Counted from the stretch's first letter, positions 48,458 through 59,337 are shown. The stretch: DNA of 64,000 nucleotides from Heliocidaris tuberculata (GCA_025618425.1 CM046847.1:2749759-2813758), one strand, 5' to 3'. Numbers and translations: made by a program. Notes: generated by a model not told the origin, from the sequence alone.

Positions 48458-50510
48458 CAGGGTTCTTGCTAATTTTTCTGATAGCAGGTAATTTATCATT
48501 CACAGGCGGTTACTCCAAAAAAGCAACAGGGGTCTGGGGGCAGTGAAGCCCCCAGCGGGGTCCAGGGGCAGCGCCCCTAGCTTTTGCAAGAATTGATAAG
48601 GTAAAATCGTCCATTCTTCCAATCTTCCAGACCCTACATGTACAAGGAAATTACTTCTTTTAAATAAAGAACAAGGCAACACTAAACAGGTTTAAAATGC
48701 CAGCTCAGATGACATTGGTGTTATTTTATTTAAAATCCATGTTGTTCAGAAAGTGAATGCATGATTTTTTTTTTATATCTGCAGCTATTCTTGATATCCT
48801 ACAGTCTTATGATTTGCACAAGTGAATGAACACAATGAACTCTCATGATTATGATCAAATTCACCACACTGCAGCGTTACAAAAAGGCTAGGATTTCCGT
48901 AAATAACGTATAAACCGCTGTCGTTAAATTAAACGCACCCCCAAATTTCGACCCCCTGAGCAAAAAAATAAATAAAAAAATCATGATAAATTCAAGTCAT
49001 GTTCTTATCAAAACGGCAAAATCTAGAGGCAAAAGCATAAAGAAATGATTTAGAAAAGTGTAAAACAAAATTGTACTTTAATTGGTTGTTTCCTGTTTTT
49101 TAACTCATTTTCAAAGTCGGGGAACTCTTCGAATCTGAGTCGTTGACCAAAATAAGGCTTGCTCCAAAGACGTGACAAGCCCTTATCAAAGTACAGATAC
49201 GGTACAGATTCGTGATCGTATCTTAATCACTATCAAAGTGAAAGAAAACATCACAAAACACACATTAACAATACAGATAAAGGCAAACTGATACCTTGCT
49301 TAAGAAAATATTTCTAGATAAATCCAAGAACTATCACAGAAGTTTCATGTTTGAAGAGCTATGGCGCAAGGTTTTTCAACCAAATAATCGATCCCAAAAC
49401 ATTTGAAGTTTCCCTCATTTCATACCCATGCAGAGGTAGGTTTGCTCCCCTGCTCCAGCGGCCCAGCAAGTTTGCAAGTTCTGCTAAAATGAGAGAAACG
49501 TCTCTGCACATAGCTATTGCATAAATTAATTTGCATACTAGCTCAACCAATGCGCATTGGTTGAGCTAGTATGCAAATTAATTTATGCAGAAGCCATGTG
49601 CAGAGACTATTCTCTCATTTTAGCAGAATGTGCAAACTCTCTGGGCCGCTGGAGCAGGGGGAGCGAACCTATGGAGCGAACCTACCTCTGCATGGGTATG
49701 AAATGGGGGAAACTTCATACATTTTGGGATCGATTATTTTGTTGAAAAACCTTGCGCCATAATCTCTTCAAACATGAAACTTCTGTGATAGTTCTTGGAT
49801 TTAGCTAGGAATATTTTCTAAAGCAAGGTATCAGTTTGCCTTTATCTGTATTGTTATTGTGTGTTTTGTGATGTTTTCTTTCATTTTGATGGTGATTAAT
49901 AATACGATCACAAATCTTTACTTTGATAAGCGTTACGTCTCGAAGCCTTGCTTGGTCCAGTGATAACTCCTTGCTTGGTCAATGGACTTGAATTTTGGGT
50001 ACCGGTAGCCCTCATTGAGAGTAAAGCTGCCACCGTGGTTTAATTGTGCCGGGTTTGTGTCACGGCATGAACCTGTTTGTGGGTTGTATGTATACGCAAG
50101 TTAGGCTTTTGATTTTAACATCAAAATTAATTTGTAAAAATATGTCGTAGCATTTAGACTTACAAAACAGTAGATGAATTCTCTTTGATCATATAAACAG
50201 GACCTTAGCCCCCTAGATTATTGTCAGTTTTGGTGATATATGACTCTTCATTTGTTTTGGGCTTTTTTAAGCCCAGCATCGTGTATTACCCGCAACCCCG
50301 ACTTATGCTTATTCCGCACGCGCGCTAGCCCTCGTCGAGTCAGTTTAGTTTTGTTTCTTCTTGCTTTCTCGATCTCTCGCTCATTGGCTGTGTTTAGAGC
50401 TGTTTCTTCCCGTTTCTTTACGACCGCTTTCACAACACCGCTGTGAAGCTTGTGTAAACTGAAATTTGAGATAGCGACTTGTTGAATTGAATCGAGACTG
50501 ATTTTATATA

Positions 50511-50543
<33 letters not shown>

Positions 50544-50625
50544 TTTTTTGTGAGGCCACAGCCGGTTACGATCGGCGTTACAGCCGGAAAAAATAGCCGG
50601 TTACCGGCTATTAACAAGAACCCTG
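48458..50625. mobile_element. 2.17-kb element with CAGGGTTCTTG ends containing an 830-bp palindrome
   Basis: It begins CAGGGTTCTTGCTAATTTTT and ends TATTAACAAGAACCCTG, an inverted terminal match of about 15 bases. CATACA precedes the left end and follows the right end, a possible 6-bp target duplication. No transposase frame is visible. Inside are GC-rich blocks (GGGGCAGCGCCCC near 48565), the long palindrome at 49142-49971 and a poly-T run at 50526. Confidence 0.65.
49142..49971. repeat. Near-perfect 830-bp palindrome
   Basis: The centre is at about 49556 in AACCAATGCGCATTGGTT with no spacer. Arms of about 415 bp match at roughly 90 per cent by eye. Examples are AATTTGCATACTAGCTCAAC on the left with its complement on the right, CTTGCGCCAT/ATGGCGCAAG and AAACACACATTAACAATACA with its mirror. 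Identical 63-codon frames run outward on both sides. Confidence 0.9.
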
Positions 50626-51455
50626 CATACATATAACTTTAATGAACTGTAAAAAAAAAAAAAAAAAAGCCATTTTCAGTGAAAGAAACTTCTCTGTGAT
50701 TTGAAAAAAATTCTGTGTTGTTTAAATGTCAGTTGTGATTCAATTATCGTGACTCTTCAGGCATATAAACCTTTGAGAATCTGAACCGCCTGGGACATTT
50801 GCAAAATTTTCATGTACTCCAAAGTTTCTGTTTTTAAAGTAACCTTCTTCAGTGAAATTACTTTGAGAATTTCAAACACAAAAGGGCCTTCCTGCATACT
50901 ACTTAAGGGTTCGTCGCAACCGGTCGTGTACTTCCTTGTGTGAGGTCTGCGACAGATTTTGCAGAAAATCCTTGTGTCCACGCACAGGTCTGTACACTTT
51001 TTCAAAGCACGAAGGAGCATGCAGGACGTGCAAGGAGGCTGTTGGACATGTCCAACAAACTCTGAGTGTGGCTATATTTCGATGAATGCAGGTGAAATGT
51101 GCAGCCATCATACTTCTTGCATGGGCTCCTAGCAGAGGTCTCATGAAGCCTGTGGCTGTATACAATATGGAGCCTGAACATGTCACGCGTCAATTACACG
51201 GGACCTGTCCGGGGCTGTACGTTTGCCTCAAGAGTTCTTGCAGGTAAGTGGGGGTATGTTTATGAGGAGGGTACAAGACGCTCAAGAGGAGGTATAGAGA
51301 GGTGCACGGCTGGTTGTGACCATGAGAAACAAAGGACATATGAATCACAGGAGTTGGCCCATAGCTGATCGCAACTGCAGACATGCACATGCAAAAATAT
51401 GCATAATCAGTTGTGACCATATCATTAGTTGTCAGGAATGAAATGTTCATTGTAT

Positions 51456-51681
51456 AGAGTAGATGCTGCGAGGTGCGGCCGTTAGCCAGTGTGCAGCCGG
51501 TCTAGTTTGCATTGCAAAATCACTTTAAAATACATGGCATCATAATATATCACATATCACACACACAGGGTAATGTACCCTGCGCGTGTGATATGTGATA
51601 TATTATGATGCCATGATGTATTTTAAAGTGATTTTGCAATGCAAACGATGGATCGGCCGCACTTCGCAGCATCTACTCTAA
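51456..51681. repeat. Palindrome, about 225 bp
   Basis: AGAGTAGATGCTGCGAGGTG at the left and CACTTCGCAGCATCTACTCT at the right are mirrored, and ATGGCATCATAATATATCAC is mirrored near 51590-51615. The centre is near 51567 (CAGGGTAATGTACCCTG). It may be a short foldback element. Confidence 0.85.
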
Positions 51682-52308
51682 GTAATGTAAGCTGTAAACT
51701 GAAATTGCCTAGCTACATGTAAGGTTTCGCGAATGACCCCACTACACAGTTTCATAAATAAAAAAAAAAGTATCCCACTTCGTGACAAAGATTCCTTATG
51801 GTCTTAACACTTTTTCAAAACCATAATCTTAGCACATAACACAGCTCTGGATTTGCAAAGACTGCCAAATCAGCTGGTAATCAGGGACATTAATCATGCA
51901 ACATTCTGATACATGTATATGTAATAGACTTCCTATCTGAGACCGACAGAAAGAGATGTATGATGTTCGAGGGCATTTTTATTTCTCATGACCGGCCCAG
52001 AACTTGAAAAAATTGTTAAAAAAATTTGACAATCTTAATTTGTTCAAAAGGTACATAGCTTATAAATTTCTGGTTGCCAAGTATTGCAATTTTTTTTGTA
52101 GTTGGATCATTCAGTATGCAGTAGTAGTCATTATAAAACGGGTTCAAGAATGTAGCCATCCTGATTGGTCAAATAATACCACGTGACCGTGCAAAAAAAA
52201 AGTACTAACGCACGGCGAGGGGACTAACGCACGGCTAATCCGGATCAAACACTAAGATTGTAAGAAAACACTAAAAATTGTAGACCCGTTTTATAAAACT
52301 ATTAAATA

Positions 52309-52458
52309 CATGGTTGTTAGTTCGTGCGTTAGTGCGATCCAGCAACACGCAGGTTTTTATCATGGTGTCTAACACACTCGGCTACGCCTCGTGTGTTAGT
52401 ACACCACGATAAAAACCTTTGTGTTGCCAGATTGCACTAACGCACTCCCAACCATGTA
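52309..52458. repeat. Palindrome next to the exon 1 donor
   Basis: ATGGTTGTTAGTTCGTGCGT and its degraded mirror ending CCAACCATGTATT, with TTTTTATCATGGTGT/ACACCACGATAAAAA inside. The outer end lies about 32 bp from the splice donor of exon 1, so it is in the first bases of the intron as transcribed. Confidence 0.8.
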
Positions 52459-52490
52459 TTAATAGTATATTAGTACACATTAACTCTTAC

Positions 52491-52871
52491 CTTCTCTGCG
52501 ACAGACTGGAGGCACTTGACCACAGCATCCTTCTTGAGATCTTCCGGAGTCTGCCATCGAAGGTGATGGTTCTTGCCCTTACAGCGACCCCGCCCTTTCT
52601 CTTTCCTGGCTGGTAGCGCCTGATGATGGTGATTGCCAGTATGGGTAGAGCTCCCACCCCCTCCACCCTCCAGTGCCGCCTTGGGATGCTGGTTGTGGGA
52701 TGCTGGTGGGAGTACAGGCTGGGCAGAGACCACAAGCTCTGGATCTTGCTCCAGGTCGAAGCTGTCCTGCTGGAAGATACTCAGGATGTAGCGGGTATAG
52801 ACCACTGCATCAACACCCCTCGTTTCAAGCTCCTGGCCCAGCCAATTCTGGACAGACGTCGTAGAAGCCAT
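52491..52871 (-). CDS. KIAA0232: KIAA0232-like coding exon 1 (N-terminus, 127 codons)
   Basis: This exon encodes residues 1-127 and contains the start codon. An in-frame TAA at 52914-52916 closes the frame just upstream, so translation must begin at the ATG at 52907 or the one at 52871. I chose 52871 (MASTTSVQNW) because it has AAG before and G after the ATG, a good initiation context, while 52907 has T at -3. Residues 10-36 hold the family signature with W10, the GVDAVVYTRYI helix and a following acidic stretch. This helical block resembles the PWI-like N-termini seen in CCDC43 and RBM26-type proteins, which is only an inference. Residues 70-104 are a low-complexity Gly/His then Lys/Arg-rich linker. 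Residues 106-127 (WQTPEDLKKDAVVKCLQSVA) match a second conserved helix. The donor GTAAGAG follows codon AAG at 52491 in phase 0. Confidence 0.9.
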
Positions 52872-53877
52872 CTTAACGGGAGTGGCCGCAGGGCTTTGAA
52901 GAATCATTGAAGATTATTGGACCTCTTCACCACCCATAAACAAAATCATTTTTGTTTAACTTTTTCTGTTTTTAGATGTCCTGACCTGAAATTGTTTAAT
53001 GAAAAGCTCACTCTTTTATTTCTAGTGAATGCTTTTTTAAAAACATGTACTGAAAAATTATTCTTTCTTCTCTTGAATATGTTCTTTTGAAGAAAAAAAA
53101 AGCAACCTCAGAAATACAAATTTCTATGGATGTTTTTGTGCTTTCTAATTTTGCTCTTTAATCCCTTTACTCTATATTTCAGTAATATGAGAGATTAGGG
53201 GTGATCTAATGACAGTACAGTGGACACATGGTGCTAGATGGCATATATGAGAGTGCCCCTGCACACATCTGTTTAGTTCAGTCTTACTCCATGTTTGGAG
53301 TTGTGGTGGTGGTCAGGGCATGCACAATGACTGAAGAAGTCTCAGAGAAGACGGGACAGCAGAGTGACAGGCATTCAAATTCCTGGATGGGAGAAGGATA
53401 AATACCGGGATACACGTTTTTATTATAAGTTTTTAAATTTAAAATTGTGCTACTTTGTCATTCATAGCATTGTAAGTCGTTAATCCTTCTGGTAATCCTT
53501 CAGGCACTATCATGATCACTATTGCAATCAACAGTAGAGAATGCAATAATAATCATATGTGAATGCTGACTGCTGCTGGCTGGAAAAGTTTATAAAATAT
53601 TGAGAAAATCAATATTTCAAAAGAGAGAACAGACTAAAATTATAAATCCATTTCTAAATAATTCTATCTAGTTCATAAAAATGTTTTCAGATTATTAACA
53701 ATATTTTATACCAATTCAAAAAAAGGAATTTTCTTTAGCAGTTTTCCTTCAAATTTGCCTAACACAGTCGCTTCAGTAATCATATGATTGAAGTTTTGAT
53801 GCTGTGGTCTGTTTCAAGTTACCAGAAAACAAAAAATCAGTTTTTGTGTGGCACCATTACCCTCATATATGAGACTC

Positions 53878-54090
53878 TTCAACTTGGATCTAAAGTCTCA
53901 AAGTCGACCACTGCCAAAGCCCAAAGTCGACACAGCCCAACTCACACAATCTAGATCTACATGTCTTTTAAAAATAACGAAAACACAGCCCCCACATACA
54001 AATGGTTCTGTAATTGTCTAAATGCACAAAGAACCATCAGTATGTGGGGCTGGGTCAAGTTTGGTGGCAGTCGACCTCTCAGTTGAAGTT
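53878..54090. repeat. Imperfect palindrome with inner hairpin
   Basis: Outer blocks TTCAACTTGG and CAAAGTCGACCACTGCC pair with GGTGGCAGTCGACCTCTCAG. The inner block CAGCCCCCACATACAAATGG pairs with CATCAGTATGTGGGGCTG. Confidence 0.7.
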
Positions 54091-54865
54091 GTAAGAAAAC
54101 AGAAAAATCTCCCAAATTCAGGAAAAATGGATCGAGATCTATTTCCGCTTCTTGTTTTAGGTTGATAACATACCCAATTCCTTCACTTGGATCTCTATCA
54201 CCTTGATCAAGTGAAATTTTCAGACTGTTTTTTTGCTGGCGATTTTATTCCCTTGAAACTCACGCACGAGTTCAAGAATATACATTCCCCTAAGACCCCT
54301 ATGAGACTAATTTTATTTCAGCAGTACAGACTTATGTGTGTGCGATATTATAGCTTGCATACATCCTGTATGGCAAGAGGTCCTACATGTAAAACTACAC
54401 ACGTCCTATAGCTACGCACCCCGCAAATACGTGCAATGTGACGTGTTCAATGCGCCAAATTTCTGCTGTGATGTCATTGAGCAACGAGAATATTATTGAG
54501 GTTTTGAAAAAAGAATGAGTAATTTTCCTTATTTTTGTGATATTATCATAAGTCTATTCAAATGGAAATCAGGGTAAAATTTACATCAGTCAGCTTCAAA
54601 ATCAAGATTTGTATTCATTTATTACATGTGCGTAGCTTTAGGACCCTTTCACTTTGTCGAACAAATTCGACATGGGAATCGGCATTGACCTGAAAATTGT
54701 TATTGGCATACAGTATGTCCGTCGTAATTTTCTCAGGGATCAAATTTCAGAGTAGACCTCATGACTATGTAGAACCAAGAAATATAAAAGAAATTTGCAT
54801 AAATTATTGAAAAAGTGACTTTTTAGCTGCTGGAACAATGAAAACAAAGAGCATAGCTTTAGGTC

Positions 54866-55208
54866 CCCTCATCCAGTGGCGCAAATCCATTTTGAAATTC
54901 GGGGGGGGGGGGGGGTGGGGGGGACACCACATGATTTAACTTTTGTACCATCTGAAATGTCTGAAAATTTTCTGACAAAAAAAAAAAAAAAAGGTTATCA
55001 CATTTTTAGGGTCTAGTTTTCCTCCAAAATTCTCTAACAAGCAAAAAAAAAAAAAAAAAAAAAGGGTTATCACATTTTTGGGGTCTAGTTTTCCTCCAAA
55101 ATTCTCTGACAAGCAAAAAAAAAAAAAGGTTATTCAAAAAGGTGGGGGGGGGGGGGACATGTCCCCCTGTTCCCCCCCCCCCCCTGGATTTGCATCCATG
55201 CCCTCATC
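54866..55208. mobile_element. hAT-like MITE, 327 bp, with 8-bp target duplication
   Basis: CCCTCATC at 54866-54873 and 55201-55208 flank an element beginning CAGTGGCGCAAATCCATTTT and ending TGGATTTGCATCCATG, an imperfect inverted terminal repeat. The interior has poly-G and poly-C runs and three tandem copies of a unit of about 62 bp with AATTCTCTGACAAGC, a poly-A run and GGTTATCACATTTTT. 8-bp duplications and CAGTGGCG ends point to the hAT superfamily. Confidence 0.8.
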
Positions 55209-55544
55209 ATACATGTATTATACATTTGTAAGTGTGAGTGGTCTCAGACTCAGTGCAGTGAACCATATTCTACACACAGATTGTTGACACCATAGATCTG
55301 TTTTTGAGATATTGATCAATTGGTCATCATACATAAAATTGGTCACACCACAATAATAAATCATAAGACTCAAATTCCATTCAGTCAATTGACAGCAGCG
55401 GACATATGGGGGGAATGTATGCTTTAACTTAAGTTTTTAATATAGAAAGTAGAAATGTCTGTATTTTATTGATCGGCATCATTAGCAAACTGGAAATCTC
55501 TAATTCATCATGTCTTTCATGCATTCATATAACTCCAGGGAGCT

Positions 55545-56415
55545 CCAACGTAGCCTGGAAGGCTCTTTGAGGAGTAAAAAAAAAGAAAGAAAAGGTGATG
55601 CTACTCTTCACAGAGCCTGGTTTTTTAATCTTGCTCTGCAATAGAGCAGCCATTTTAGAGTCTAAAGAACCTCCTAAAAATCACCTTTACCGTGAGCCAG
55701 CTTCTCTCATCCCCTCTTCACCATAGCTTTAGAATATTAAAAACCCATTTTTTACCCTAGAATTAAATAATGTCAGAAAAAAAGTGAAATATTAATTTTA
55801 ATGGTTACCGGTAGCTTGAATGTTGTCCAAACGACACCCCAAAAATACCTTCACTGCGCTCGTAGACCCAGAAGTGTCCTGTAATGTCATCGACCCACAG
55901 TCACTCACGCAATTTTCAGATCCACCATACGTTAGACAAGACCGCTACTGCATGCATGCTGAAGACATATGGTCAAAATGTGTGCGAGGCCTGCGCGCTT
56001 GTAGCGGTCTTGTCTAACGTATGGTGGATCTGAAAATTGCGTGATTGATTGTAGGTTGATGACATTACGGGACACTTCCAGGTCTACGAGCGCAGTGAAG
56101 ACTTTTTCAGGGCGTCATTCAGACAACATTCAACCTACCAGTAACAATTAAAATTAATATTTCACATTTTTTCCCCGATATTTTTTAATTCTAGGGTAAA
56201 AAATGAGGTTTTAATATTCTAAAGCTATGGTGAAGAGGAGATGAGAGCAGCTGGCACATGGTAAATGTGATTTTCAAGAGGTTTTTTAGACTCTAATATG
56301 GCTGCTCTATTGGCAGAGCAAGATTAAAAACCAGGCTCTGTGAAGAGTAGCGTCAGCTTTTTTTTTTTACTCTTCAAAGAGCCTTCCAGGCTACTCCAAC
56401 GCTGTGCGTTGGAGC
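55545..56415. mobile_element. 870-bp foldback element
   Basis: The left arm begins CTCCAACGTAGCCTGGAAGG and the right arm ends CCTTCCAGGCTACTCCAACG. Arms of about 400 bp carry AAGCTATGGTGAAGAGG, GGGTAAAAAATG and TACGTTAGACAAGACCGCTA with complements. The spacer of about 60 bp is near 55955-56005. No coding capacity. Confidence 0.9.
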
Positions 56416-56429
56416 TGCAGGTACAAATA

Positions 56430-56943
56430 ACCAGTCTCCTCGCCCAATAGTTTGGTCGGTCACATTGGTTAATTTCGGCAGGTAATGGAAAATTTGTACA
56501 TACATTTCAAGACAATTACTTTAAGTTTAACCAGCAGGCACTTTGATTTTATGATTTGACGATTATTTCGATTTAAAAAAATGGAATTTCCTCACCGAGC
56601 TGATCTTCCCCCGTACTGTACCGTCGATTCAAACGACTTGATCGCACGGTGCGTAGTGTATACCGTTGATAGCGATCGAGTCATTTGAATCAATGGTACA
56701 GTACGGGGAAAGATTGGCTCGGCGAAGAAATTCCATTTTTTTTCATCGAAATGATCATCAAATCGTGAAATCAAGTGCTGGATAGTTAGACTTAGAGTCT
56801 ACTTAGAGGTCGTCTAGATCTACAACTAATTCTTGTGAAATGTAAGTAGATCTAGATCTAGATCTACAAATTTTCATCTTACAACAAATACAAGCAGAAA
56901 TTAAGCGATGCAACTGACCAAACTAATGGGCGAGGAAGACTTT
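56430..56943. mobile_element. 510-bp foldback element adjoining the previous one
   Basis: CCTCGCCCAATAGTTTGGTC mirrors ACCAAACTAATGGGCGAGG. Inner arms near 56538-56778 include AATGGAATTTC, GTACTGTACC and CGACTTGATCGCACGG with complements. The two foldbacks are only about 15 bp apart. Confidence 0.85.
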
Positions 56944-57289
56944 TCTTTGGTTAGTTGTCCCTGGAGTTAGCATTCATGTCTTACACAATGCACATAGTTA
57001 CTGACACTGGCTCATTTGATTAATGACATCATGACATTTTCATCGACATGATGATGAATAATTTGAATGACAAATGTTCATGATCTGTCGTCTATCCTCC
57101 AACCTCCTCCTCATGCATACTGCAACTGTGCAAGGGCAATTGTCACGATTGTGTGCATGGATACTGAATTATGGGGATTTCATATTTCGTGAAAGATTCT
57201 AGCCTGTAACTCTAACAACATAGCTAACTTTAGACAATTCCTTGACTTTTGCAATTGCATTGCATTTATTTCACTAATACATTTTTCGT

Positions 57290-57730
57290 GTGGCTTGACC
57301 GCTGCTGCAGTTTCACCGCCCGCCGGTGTTTTTTTACACATTTTCAATTTCAGACTCATACCTCGTAACGTTCGATATGCAGTCACTTCTTTCATTCTCT
57401 TTTCCTTGGTACCCGAATTTATAAAATGAATGTAAAGACTGTTTTATGTTGAATACGTACCATCATTTAACAGCAAAAACGACAATCAAATCGAGTCGAA
57501 ATTCCGTAATAAAATGATGAACCGGCGCAGCGATCACACATTGCCAGCCATTGATGACCAAAGATAGAATTTCCGAGGTCATAGTTTAGATGACGTAACA
57601 TGTTTGAAAGAGGATTTCGTCGATGTAACGTTTTAGGATAGGGATCGGAATAGCGGCCGGGAAGCAGCGAAATTCATTGACTTGAAAGTGAGCGTGCGCA
57701 GTATCACTTTCAGGTCGCGCGCAAATATAA
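57290..57730 (-). promoter_or_regulatory. CpG-rich stretch, candidate promoter region
   Basis: CpG density is visibly higher than in the neighbourhood (CACCGCCCGCCGG, CCGGCGCAGCGATC, GGCCGGGAAGCAGCG). On the minus strand TTTATAAATT near 57416-57425 could be a TATA-like box, and CGAG followed by GTATGAG (exon edge at 57362) a donor for an untranslated first exon. The distance to the coding start is 4.5 kb. This is a guess from composition and motifs only. Confidence 0.25.
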
Positions 57731-58388
57731 AATTATTTTGCCTTAGCTGCTTGACAATGCAAGGAAGGGGGGGGGGGGGGGGGGGTTGGAGGGGTCGCGA
57801 TTAGGAGCTATGTTTGGGCAGGGTAGCAGGGAAATGTAACTTTCTCTGGATTGGGAGTGTTCCATAACAAAAGTGGTTGGCAGGTGAAGCGAAAGACTAG
57901 AAAACGATGTGAGAATGAGCGTAACTTAGTTCAATTGGTAGATCCCCGCCCTCCCCCCCCCCCCCCCCACTCAGGTGGTCATCTGTACCGCATGCGCGTT
58001 CCCGATTTTTCGGGAAAAGGGGTATATTTTAGGGGCTCAGTTCGTGAAAAATAATCCCGAAAAATCGTTGAAATAGGAGGTCTTTTAGCATTTTTCCCCC
58101 GAAATATTTTTGATTAGGGGTAGTTTTCAAATCTTTCCCGAGAAATCCTGAAATAGGGTCCGGAATAGGGTTAGTTTCAAACCCCCGAAAAATTCCTCGG
58201 CACTCTTCCTTCATTAAGGGGGTAATTTTGCTAGCTTCCCTACCAAAAACCTGTGATAGGGGGGGGGGGTAATTTAGATGGCTTCCCTTCCAAAAGCCCG
58301 TGATAGGGGGTCAAAATCCTAACCCCTATCTCTAAGAATCTGGAACAAGCATATGTGTATGGTTGACCGCCTGAGTGGGGGGGGGGGG

Positions 58389-59337
58389 GGTAGATCCAGT
58401 GGCGTATCTACGGGGGGGGGGGGGAAGAGGGGGCACGTGCCCCGGGCGGCATGCACTTGAAGGGGGCACAAAAAACGCAAAAGAGAGAAAGAAAAGGGGG
58501 AAAATACACCCCAAAAATGTACGGTCTTTGAGGGTTATTTGCGCCCCAGCCAAGGACAAAATGCGTAATAAATGGTGTTCTGCAGGGTTTAAATGCGAAA
58601 ATTTTCTAGCTCGGTCGTTTTGCTCCCTCCACGGGCGTAGACACGCATAATTATATCCATTGTTAGGGGGGTGATCGATTAATCATCCCCCCACTAACAA
58701 TTGAAGTTGTTACGTATCTAAGCCACTGGCTCCCTCGCATATTTATGTTCAGGATCTAGCTATTTCGCGCCCCAAATGGCGTTTTTAAAGTGTAAAACAT
58801 TAAATGACTCTAGTGTCCCCCCCCCCCTGCATAAAGCAGGAGCTTGTTAAATTTCGCGCCCCAAGATGGAATATGCATAAAAAGCACTTTTAAAGTATAG
58901 AACATGTACATTTGAAAGAAACATAAATTTGCCTTGCAATTGCCTTGGTTAATTCCTCAAATATTTCTTCAGGGTTTTCATTCATTTTGCGCCCCCAAAA
59001 TAGGAATATTCATAGTTTAAAAAAATTAATTTATTACTAGGTTGCTGAATTCCCTTGGATATTTTTTCTAGGGGTAAAATACATAAGAAATTTCGATTTG
59101 AGGGGAAAAAATTAAAAATCTGCTGCTCGGTCGTGTTGCTCCCTCGCTTATACAATAATTCATCAAATTTGGAGGTAATAACTCCGGGTTACGTGCATCA
59201 AAACTCATTTTCATGTATTGCCATCACTTCTAAATTAATAACGCTCATTAATCTGAGTTTGGGCGGGGGGGGGGGGGGCGCAGATTTGATAGTTTGCCCA
59301 GGGCGCCAGAATACCTAGATACGCCACTGGGTAGATC
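58389..59337. mobile_element. hAT-like non-autonomous element, 933 bp, with 8-bp target duplication
   Basis: GGTAGATC occurs at 58389-58396 and 59330-59337. Between them the element begins CAGTGGCGTATCTACGG and ends CTAGATACGCCACTG, a clear inverted terminal repeat. The interior contains several GCGCCCC/GGGGGCG-type blocks (TTTCGCGCCCCAA repeated near 58765, 58855 and 58987) and poly-G runs, with no transposase frame. The 8-bp duplication and terminal CAGTGG fit hAT transposons. Confidence 0.9.

Larger units (their letters stand above)
36673..52490 (-). other. Intron 1 (first coding intron), 15.8 kb, transposon-rich
   Basis: From donor GTAAGAG at 52490 to acceptor TGCATAG at 36673. It contains at least eight inverted-repeat elements (listed separately), many TACATGTA palindromes, microsatellites and two short coding-like islands at 43545 and 44350 on the opposite strand. 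No further KIAA0232 exon is needed by phase or by family blocks. Confidence 0.75.
22658..52907 (-). other. KIAA0232: KIAA0232-like gene, whole locus (4 certain exons, 3 further probable)
   Basis: The minus-strand exons at 52871-52491, 36672-36530, 34034-31247 and 30618-30513 (or on to 30454) join in frame through canonical GT..AG introns. The phases are 0, 2 and 0, and the next junction is phase 1 if the downstream exons are used. The match to vertebrate KIAA0232 rests on the N-terminal block WLGQELETRGVDAVVYTRYI, the block GIEGLVEELC and the block YYEAFPALSDK, which occur in the same order in the human protein as I remember it. Human KIAA0232 has about 1395 residues; here 1158 (short end) or 1271 (with the CCCH exons). 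The family has no established biochemical function. The protein looks mostly disordered, Ser-rich, with basic patches and a Gly-rich stretch. A TTTATT on the plus strand at 21138-21143 (AATAAA on the gene strand) could be a poly(A) signal, but this is weak. Untranslated 5' exons are not identified. Recognition is from memory; a protein search would settle it. Confidence 0.88.
52908..58388. other. Upstream flank of the KIAA0232-like gene, palindrome-rich
   Basis: No coding exon recognised. Contents are five inverted-repeat structures described separately, poly-G runs and a CpG-rich stretch at about 57290-57730. A 24-codon frame starting at 53330 is too short to call. Untranslated first exons of the gene probably lie here, but I cannot place them with confidence. 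Confidence 0.5.

Noticed and set aside
57915..57990. tRNA-like A box (TTAGTTCAATTGGTAGA)
   Set aside because: No matching B box; a poly-C run follows and no cloverleaf can be drawn. At most a tRNA-derived relic.
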